64,000 nt of DNA from Oscheius sp. JU75 (lineage: Eukaryota > Nematoda > Chromadorea > Rhabditida > Rhabditidae). Position 1 is the stretch's first letter, and each line of letters opens with the position of its first letter. Shown here in pieces: positions 57,029 through 64,000 of the stretch. Below the pieces are notes generated by a model. The model saw only the letters and a program-made list of their open reading frames with translations, made no database searches and was not told where the DNA came from. The DNA is taken from positions 11,036,001 through 11,100,000 of the forward strand of contig JASJZC010000005.1 of NCBI GenBank assembly GCA_037178855.1, in the 5' to 3' direction. The translations under genes were made by a program, and so were the position numbers.

Positions 57029-57309
57029 TGCTGGGCGCTGACTATCTCTGCCATTTGGCTCCCTTTTATAGCTGTCAAGCCGGTGGGCAGCAGACACCGA
57101 CATACCTGCTGTTTTTTATTAAGTTCAGTTCATCGCCTAGCAGGTCGCGGTTGTACAAGGGCAGAATCTCATGGCCTCTCCCCGTTTCCGCTGCTATCTC
57201 CATTGCCGTCGGCTTGGGCAGAACCGGCCCTTGCACAACACCTGTTAGCCGTTTAAGAACACAAGAAGTCCTTGAAGGAGAAAGTGTGTTTCATAGGACT
57301 GTCTGATGG

Positions 57310-58602
57310 TTATCTATCTTGTCGGTAATCGTTGCTGGTCAACGTCACGCTTGAGACAAATGCAGACGATTGCGGAATGAAAAAGTCCCAAAGTTTCTCT
57401 CGGAGTTGTGGACATGAAATGAGGAGGAGGATCGGTTGGAAGACGAACATGACTTCTGTAGTCATGGATCTGAAAATTCTCTGTCCCTATTTCTCCCTTT
57501 CTTTCTAGCTCTCTGCTTCTTTGCCTCTCAGTTTTTGTCTGTCTGTTTCTTTGTTTCTCTATCTCTCTGTCTTCTTTTCTCTGCCTTTTTTGCCCGCCTT
57601 CTCTGTCTTTCTGTCTCTTCAGAACTTACTGTTGTCTCGAAGTCCACAACGTCAAAGCCATATTTTCAGTCAGAAGAGAACTTAGGTGGAGAGCACTTCT
57701 TCCAGCCGGAGGTATCATCATCACAAAAGTAGCTATGGCACATCGCAGCAGCACTATCTCTCTTTTCTAAAAACAACAGTTTTGATTCTTTTCCCCAGCC
57801 TACCTTATTCCTCTCCTGTAACAGAAACAGCCGTTTTCGGCCCACAATTCCCGTTATGATATAGAGTACAATACAGACTATTGTCGTGCCAAGGCTCATG
57901 ACAGTCTCAGTAATTGTATCCACCTGAAAATCACAAATCAGTGTTGTCATACAAGTCATACAATTTCTATTCTCACCTTGTCAACCTCCGGATCCGGACT
58001 GAACCCAAAAATATCTGATCTGTTGTCTACTCTGGTCGAAAAGTTGTAGCTAGAAGAGTAAGACACGGCTCTTCCTCCAATAGTCAAGACATACCCAGCT
58101 CCAAAGAGAAATACTATTGTGACGGGGCTCCAGAACTAAAGTTCCGATTTCGAAACACGAAACACTGACGAGTCATAGACTCACCCTTATGTATGCATTG
58201 GGAGTGATAAAGTGGAAGGCACTCAGACGATTCGCGGCTACCAAAATGTGGCCAATGTAGAGATTGTTCCTCAGGAGAATGAACCAGTAGTATTCCCATT
58301 CCACGACGAGATTGTCACTAGAGACTTCGTAGTAGATGAGACGATACTTTCGAAAACGGTTTATGAATGTGGTGGTGAGGTACATGGCGATCTCTTGGAA
58401 GCCCTAAAGTAACAATGTGAGATAGAGACAGAGACAGTACCTGAATGATGCAGATCAAGAAGAAAGGCCCCAAAAAGAACGACTTCTCGGTGCTGGTTCT
58501 TGACCTTATGATGACTAACAAAATTATGAGATGTAGAAGCGCCGACAATGTACTGTAGATGACCCATAGCCATTCCCACGCCGGGATCGTGTCAATAGAC
58601 AT
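57310..58602 (-). CDS. Serpentine (Srv/Srg-type) chemoreceptor
   Basis: Six or more exons. Start MSIDTIPAWEWLWVIYSTLS with TM1 continuing ALLHLIILLVIIRSR. Then FFLGPFFLICIIQ (TM2), WEYYWFILLRNNLYIGHILV then ANRLSAFHFITP (TM3, with an NRxxA motif typical of these receptors), FWSPVTIVFLFGAGYVLTI (TM4), VMSLGTTIVCIVLYIITGIV (TM5), IVLLRCAIATFVMMIPPAG (TM6), and MFVFQPILLLISCPQLREKL (TM7), ending DYRQDR at 57,310. Such proteins act as ciliated-neuron chemoreceptors in nematodes. Class V is my best guess from the TM3 end and TM7; class G is the alternative. An intron near 57,480-57,625 carries a long octamer tract. Confidence 0.75.
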
Positions 58603-59385
58603 GCTGAAAACAGGTATTTCTTCAACTCGCCAATGTACGTATCATATAAGAAGATCATTTTTAAGCCCTACACTTGGTTTGAGGCTAATCAAAAGCACTT
58701 ACTTGAACATCTGGGAGAACTAGAGTGAGTGATTTTTGATGCTATCTCTCCTCGACTCATTTGTCTACGTTACAGGAACTGTTTTTCAGGCGTCTACTAC
58801 TAATTTTCGTCTATTGAGATGATCGAGGGAAGAAAGTACAGACAAATAAGTTTCTAATCTCTGAATAATTTCATGGATCTTTTTTCATAAAAATATAAAT
58901 AGGTAGAACTGAACTGAAAAGGAAAAGAGAGACAGAGAGACAGAGAGACAGAGGACATAGGGACTGAGAGACAGTCAGACCGACAGAAATAAAAACAGCT
59001 GAAAGTCGTGATACTGAGGAAGCTGAAAATAATATGACTATAAATAGGTAGAAAAGAAGAGAAACATCTTCCATGTCATGATGTAACGTTTTCGATGAAA
59101 GCGTCGTACTAGAAAGGAAGTTGGTTCGCCTCGTTTGAGCTGAACAGAAAAAATGTGACTCAAGCTGCGGAATCTGAGTTGGTACGTAGTATTCACGTTC
59201 ATAAGACAGCTTTTGAACTGTGCTCATTTGATTTCTGATAGGGGTGAAAAGAGAGGGAGCAGATAATTATTGTAGGAGATTTTTGTTGTTTTTTTTGTAG
59301 AATATATGGGTGTATGCACAGGTGTTTGTTTGAGCAGGTTCTGCAGAAACATCATGAGAATATGTTTATTAGAAAAGTTTTCAGG
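58603..59385. other. Intergenic, with an octamer tract
   Basis: A (CTCTGTCT)-type tract lies at about 58,925-58,975. Several ORFs occur but none has splice context or recognisable protein. No gene seen. Confidence 0.4.
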
Positions 59386-62300
59386 TTACCAAGCTTTTTG
59401 GCCAGGTTCAAATGAGACATTCGTACATTTTCGCTGTCGCGGACAATGGTCCGAAATGTTGCTCGAGTTTGGATTGCTAGGAGTTTTTGGACGGTTCTTC
59501 CAGTGAACAAGCCAGTACATGTTGTCCTTGAAGGCTTCGCGAAGCTTGGAACTTCTCCAGATGCAGATGTAAAAGTTGTAGGAGAGGCAAAGGTACATGT
59601 GGAGCCGCTAAAATGGTGTGTATACCTTTATCTCTCTCTCTAGCTCTTATGTTCACTCACTAATTTTGAAGTTAAACGGAGGTCAGCTTCGTGACCTCGA
59701 AATCCCTAAAAATGAGAAACAAAAAGTTTTGATTTCAGAACCAATAACCCTCACCAACGTTCGAACTCCAGACAAGAGTGTTATCCACTATTGAAACCTA
59801 CGCACCCGTACTATCTTGGGAATTTTGTGTGGCCGAACGGTTATAGTCTATTTCCAACGTCCAGCGGCAGCAAGCCAAATAAATTTAAATAACCGGGGCC
59901 CGATCCCACGACCTCGCGGTCGGTGGACGGCGCCACTTGGCGTTGCGCCAAGAGTGCATAACAGGTGAGCGCCTTCCGAACAGAGAACAAGGTGATAGGC
60001 CGCGCTAAACAGTATTTTGGAGCTGTATTTTTGATTGACCGGGATTGTGTGGCTGTATTTTCATCTCTCATAAAAAAAACAAAACAGCAAACAACATAAC
60101 AACAATATCTCAAAAAGTGAATGGAGTCCAATCCATTGTCCACTCGTCCTGAGCCGGAGCTTCTCCTTCGTCCGATTCGATGGCCTCCTCATCAACAACA
60201 TCAGCAGCTTCGTCCATAGCATCGCATTCTGCCACGATGGCATTGGCAGAGAGATTGAGACCGTCCTTTGTGATGAAGTCTAGCTCGTTCTTTCTGGCAT
60301 TGTCGAAGAACCGACGAGCCAGTTCAGGGCTCATGCCGTCTAGAAGATCTAGAGCCTTGCATCTGACTTGCTCCAGTTTCTCTTGACCGGTAGCATCCTT
60401 GCAGATGATGTCTTTCAGCCAAGCCCATACGTGCTCAATAGGATTGAGAATACAGTGATGGGGCGGCAGGAAGAGCAGCTCGACCCCATGAAGAGAGGCG
60501 AGGACTTCGGACTTGCAGATGCGCAAACCGTGGCGACCACCTCGGCTGTCAATGAATGTCGTCAGCTGATCGACTACAACAGTCTTTGGGGCTGTTGGAT
60601 CACAGGCTCGGCCATACTTCCTCAAGTATGCGGCAATTTTTTCGCGGCTATCGGTTTTGGTGGGAATCTGGAGAATGAGATGTCAAGGAAAATCAGAAAA
60701 ATGTACCTCGTCGATAGCCTGACAGTGATAGCCTGCATTATCCAAGACTATCACAGGCTTTCTGCCCCCAGCTGCCTCTTTCACTTTCGGCAGGACATCG
60801 CCGAGCCACTCCAGAAAGAGCTCACCGTTCATGGTGCGATGGTAATCACCATCCTCGATGTTGCCGGCATTCTGCCAGATCTAGAGAAATTCAGCCTATC
60901 AGCAAGTTATTTTTTAAAAACCTTTGTCGTGCCGGACAACATTCCCAATTCGGTGAGCATTGAGATGACGATCGCTCGCTTTCCGCGTGATGGAGCAGGG
61001 GTCGGTCCAACCTTGAAGCCTCGATCGAGGAATTCTTTCGGATTGGCTAAAACTGTCGGTTTTGAAAAAGAACTTTATCCTCACCGAGAGCTTCGAGATC
61101 CACCCAGTCATGGGTGCATCGCATCCCCTGGAAGAGCCAGGTCTCGTCCACATAGCACAAAAATGAATCTATGTCTCTCAACTCGGTTATGCGTTTCAAA
61201 TATGCATGTCTGAGGCGGACCAGGTAAGGGGTTTCATAAATGAAGACCCTGTCCGTAACTTTACGGAATGAGAATCCCAAAGGACCCAACATTCTCCACA
61301 GACTGGGCACACTATATTGAAAGTCATCTCCAAGTTTTTCTTTCAGCTTATTCGAAAGGGCAGTTAAGGTGATCCGTTGACCGGCCTTGTACTGGGCATG
61401 AATTTCAACACGAATTTCTCCCAAGATATCAGACGGGACCTTATCGAACAAACGTTTGCCCTTCGAGCTGGGAGTTTGACAGACAATCATGTGGTCACTG
61501 CATTTTGGAAGCACGGCAACCTCATCGTCAGAAAACTCAGAATTATTCTTGGCATGCTTAGAGACTGGTTTTTTGATGGCGTTCCTAACTGCTTCGACGC
61601 TGATTCCGCAGGCGCGAGATGTTAGACTAACAGGATTGCGGAGATCAGCAAACGAGGGACCGATAGCGACAGAGAGCTTAGTCAGGAAGCGGTGAACACG
61701 AGAGACGACAGTTACGGTTTTGGCACAGAGTCTGGTGCCCCGCTTTATGTTTTTCTTCTTGGACAAGACGGCATTCAAAGAAAGGGCCGATTTGTGGAAG
61801 GTGTCTAACTAAAATACAAGTATTTTTCAGTAAACACAGTTTATTCACTCTTTTTAAACTGTTTTCACTAAAAAATCGGATACGTAATGAGGAATAATAA
61901 ATACAAAGCCGGGATATGTGAGGAAAGATGTCTCTCATTTCAGATTTTGGAATTTAGAACTAGGTACGGAGAAGTGTTATAAAGTGATGCGCCCACTAAG
62001 CTATTATAGATTGTTATTATAGAACAATGATATTCTGCTGTAAAACAATCTATAATAGCTTAGTGGGCGCATCACTTTATAACACTTCTCCGTACCTAAT
62101 TTGACCACGTCTTTTTATGGTCAACAACTTAAATCAGTCCGAAAAAGAGAAGAGACAAAAGTTAACAAGCATTATAACGACAAAAACCTGGGTATTCGGC
62201 ATCGGGTCCAGAGCATCGTCGTTGACCTGGATGGCGATCGAGTCCGTCATCGAGCGAATTGGCCCGCATCCAACAGATCGTCTTCCGGCCAGTTCGCACA

Positions 62301-64000
62301 CATCAACGAAGCAGTTATTTCTCATAACTGAAAAAGATTGCATTAGCTCGCAAAAGCTCTTTGGAAGAAAACATTGAGAACCGACTTCAGACCGTTTTCC
62401 TTGCTACATACCATATAAATAAAGCATAAAAACACAAAATAATAATAGCAATAGAAGAAAATGAAGGAAAAAATGAAAAAAGGATAAACGAAAAAAATTT
62501 GAATTCGCGCCGGATTTTTGGAGTCCGCGCCGCGAGACCTTTCGCGTTCTACCTTTAAAGAATTCGTAAGTGCCGCTGGCCGTTGGAAATAGACTATAGT
62601 GCGCTTATCTGGTAATCGGAAGGTCAGGGTTTCGAACCCCGCCGAAAGTATTCTTTTTTTTGGACCTGTCTCTCTGTCTTACCGAAAAGTTCATTAGTTG
62701 CTCCTTAGCATACTGATGCATGTGTGCTGTCAAAAGCACAATTGTACAGGTCACGTGGAACATGCAGGCAATGACAAAACAGCAAACAATCACCATGGTA
62801 CACTTCATGATCTGTCGTTTGGTCTGTGGGTTGAGACCGACTGAAAACAAAGTTTTCCATAAGAAATTACCAAAGTTCACTTCCAAATTTCAGCAGCAGG
62901 ATGCATATGATGTAGATAATCGTGGTCACCGTCAGCAGGACATTCTTTCCGATGAACCAGAACCTCATATCTTCGCGGAGTTCTGAGCTTCCAATTGTGT
63001 TTCACACATTGGTGGTTACCATATTGTTCGTCACAAGTTTGAAGCGTAGGCTGAGTGATATTGGGATCGTTTCTATTCTCGAACCAGAGTAGAATGTCCT
63101 CTCCCTTGTAAAAGGAAAAGACACAGAAAGCAATAGGGATACAGAGACAGGGAAAGATGATCAGGCAAAATGTTGTCCATGTCATTAGACGATACCTGAA
63201 AATCAGTCTCTGTTCTGCTGTCTCGCTGTCCCTCTGTCACTTCCAATTTTCCCACTCCCCCTAACGGCCTTTCTATTTCAAGAACCAGCGGTTCTCTCCC
63301 GATTTAGTTCCCGGTTAGGGTCATGGGTCGACCGCAAGAGGACAAGAACGTCAACAGAGCTACGTATATAGCAACAGAGAGTGAGTGTGTCGAAACAAAA
63401 TGGAAAACAACTTCTTGGCCATGATCACTGGCCTTTTCGTGTGTTTTGACTGTTTTTGAATCTCAGAAGACTTCCAAAAAGAAATGAGAGAAAATCTGTG
63501 AAAGTTAACATTATAGAGAGACCTTCTTTTACTACGTCAAACCTGAGACATGTTTATCACTTTCTGGTCCTAAATTCTTTAAGGAAAACAATCCCCCAAC
63601 TCTTTTTCTCCACCAACCTAAAGGGAAAAACCATATTTAGCAGTAGGTCGAAGGCCATCATAATTGTGACAGTTCCGGCCATTGAAAGGCCAGTGATGTA
63701 GACGGCAGACATGACAGTACAGGTTATTGGGCCAATATAGTCCATGTGGAGGATTATGGTAGCATTGGCAGGCGAGAACAGGAGGCATAGGAGGTGGATT
63801 ATTGCTCCGAGGAAGAGGAGAAATCCTTAAAAATTTGTTATACTATTGAACTTGTTACTCAAAAAAAAACACAAAGACAACGACAGAGAGGTAGAGAAAC
63901 AGAGAGACAAAGAAACAGAGAAACAGAGAGGCAGAGGGTCAGATAACTCACCAGTTTTACTCCTCATCTGCTTCGTTCTCAAGTAGACCAGCATCAGATT
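59386..64000 (-). CDS. Rhodopsin-like (FMRFamide-receptor-like) GPCR, 5' end outside window
   Basis: Read from the right edge. The TM1-end/ICL1 exon has NLMLVYLRTKQMRSKT. The next covers GFLLFLGAIIHLLCLLFSPA (TM2) and ITCTVMSAVYITGLSMAGTV then MAFDLLLNMVFPF (TM3, ICL2). Then RLMTWTTFCLIIFPCLCIPI (TM4), an extracellular loop with CDEQY, FWFIGKNVLLTVTTIIYIIC (TM5), VGLNPQTKRQIMKCTMVIVC then FVIACMFHVTCTIVL (TM6). After a long intron come the last exons: VDNTLVWSSN and RLHMYLCLSYNFYICIWRSS then KLREAFKDNMYWLV (TM7 end and helix 8), stop at 59,386. The TM7 end NFYICIWRSSKLR is typical of peptide GPCRs. The 2.9-kb intron holds a complete transposon. The link across it is inferred from strand, order and fold. 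Confidence 0.65.
60110..61778 (-). CDS. IS630/Tc1-mariner-type transposase, 516 aa, DD88E
   Basis: Exons 61,778-61,085, 61,046-60,922, 60,880-60,707 and 60,667-60,110 are joined by 38-41-nt introns in perfect phase. The catalytic residues are Asp in CYVDETWLFQG (exon 1), Asp in VIVLDNAGYHCQ (codon at 60,740-60,742) and Glu in LPPHHCILNPIEHVWAWLKD (codon at 60,434-60,436). The last two are separated by 88 residues, far more than the 34-41 of classical Tc1, mariner or mosquito families. The extra segment includes VDQLTTFIDSRGGRHGLRIC. The N-terminal third, with SLTSRACGISVEAVRNAIKK and VPSLWRMLGPLGFSFRKVTD, fits a DNA-binding helix-turn-helix region. An acidic C-terminal tail (EEAIESDEGEAPAQDE) follows. 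Start at the first Met of the frame; an upstream exon cannot be excluded. Confidence 0.88.
61961..62098. mobile_element. 138-bp palindromic MITE nested in the transposon
   Basis: Perfect 55-bp inverted arms (61,961-62,015 and 62,044-62,098) around a 28-bp loop. Ends read TAGGTACGG and CCGTACCTA, consistent with TA target duplication. Its ends differ from those of the host transposon, so it belongs to another family. Confidence 0.85.

Larger units (their letters stand above)
46156..57072. repeat. Right arm of the 10.9-kb inverted repeat
   Basis: Reverse complement of 30,347-41,263. The inner end joins the relic collagen stop region directly (TTAACGGCG then TTCAATCC). One mismatch (41,264 against 46,155) is followed by four more matching bases before homology ends. 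The outer end is at 57,072, just upstream of the collagen TATA box. Gene order is the mirror image of the left arm. Confidence 0.97.
59842..62598. mobile_element. Complete Tc1/mariner-superfamily transposon, 2.76 kb
   Basis: Terminal inverted repeats of about 28 bp with one mismatch: TATAGTCTATTTCCAACG then CCAGCGGCA at the left, and the reverse complement at 62,571-62,598. Flanking TA is consistent with TA target duplication. It carries an intact four-exon transposase (minus), a 138-bp MITE, and a GC-rich tRNA-like stretch near 59,895-59,965. The intact ORF and well-matched ends suggest recent activity. Confidence 0.85.
59829..62660 (+). repeat. tRNA-like element split by a transposon
   Basis: The left flank ends GTGGCCGAACGGTTA (A-box-like, 59,829-59,843). 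The right flank starts GTGCGCTTATCTGG (from 62,599) and contains B box GGGTTTCGAACCCC (about 62,627-62,640), followed by a T-run (62,650-62,659) as a Pol III terminator. Joined without the transposon, the spacing fits a Thr/Leu-type tRNA body, but the anticodon stem pairs poorly, so it is a tRNA pseudogene or SINE. Confidence 0.6.

Noticed and set aside
59895-59965. Possible functional tRNA gene inside the transposon
   Set aside because: B-box-like and paired GC-rich segments are present, but I could not fold a complete cloverleaf with an anticodon.
1-64000. CRISPR arrays, bacterial operons, phage or viral genes
   Set aside because: No regularly spaced identical repeats, no ribosome-binding-site gene strings and no capsid, polymerase or integrase signatures. 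The octamer tracts are simple repeats, and all genes are intron-bearing eukaryotic ones.

Overview
The window looks like nuclear DNA of a free-living, rhabditid-type nematode. The evidence is the gene content: short-exon-1 cuticle collagens, astacins with EGF, CUB and ShKT domains, GT92 glycosyltransferases, a C6-domain protein, serpentine receptors, a nematode-style nuclear receptor and a MEL-28/ELYS nucleoporin. Introns are mostly 38-60 nt and end in TTTCAG. Several start codons sit directly after a splice-acceptor-like TTTCAG, as expected for spliced-leader trans-splicing. Exon models were joined by eye from frame and splice signals, so boundaries are approximate unless stated.

Left third (1-30 kb), single-copy genes. 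C6-domain secreted protein (-); glycine C-acetyltransferase (-) with an ShKT gene nested in an intron on the other strand; two small secreted peptide precursors (+); a decayed mariner; an orphan 7TM protein with a proline-rich tail (-); a class 3 lipase (-); a nuclear hormone receptor (-); a GT92 gene (-); mel-28/ELYS (+, about 7.4 kb); and a second GT92 gene (-) with a tRNA-Asp in one intron and two related, equal-phase cassette exons. tRNA-derived SINE copies and degenerate (TCTCTGTC)n tracts sit in introns and intergenic DNA throughout.

Centre (30,347-57,072) is the main structural feature: a very large inverted repeat. Two 10,917-bp arms (30,347-41,263 and 46,156-57,072) flank a 4.9-kb spacer. 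All paired coordinates sum to 87,419, so there is no net indel, and every stretch compared was identical. Each arm carries a cuticle collagen, a Cys-rich gene of unknown family, a class 2 lipase, an isochorismatase-domain gene and two astacins. The spacer holds a small I29 (cathepsin propeptide) gene, a third collagen, a secreted protein built from tandem knottin-like repeats, and a diverged, internally deleted third copy of part of the arm. Both arms share the same in-frame stop in the lipase and the same apparent frameshift in the Cys-rich gene. The arm genes suggest an extracellular or cuticle cluster (collagen, metalloproteases, lipase).

Right end (57-64 kb). A serpentine receptor (-), then a second, rhodopsin-like 7TM receptor (-) that runs off the window. 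One intron of the latter holds a complete 2.76-kb Tc1/mariner-superfamily transposon with a four-exon, 516-residue transposase and DD88E spacing. The transposon is itself inserted inside a tRNA-like sequence and carries a 138-bp palindromic MITE.
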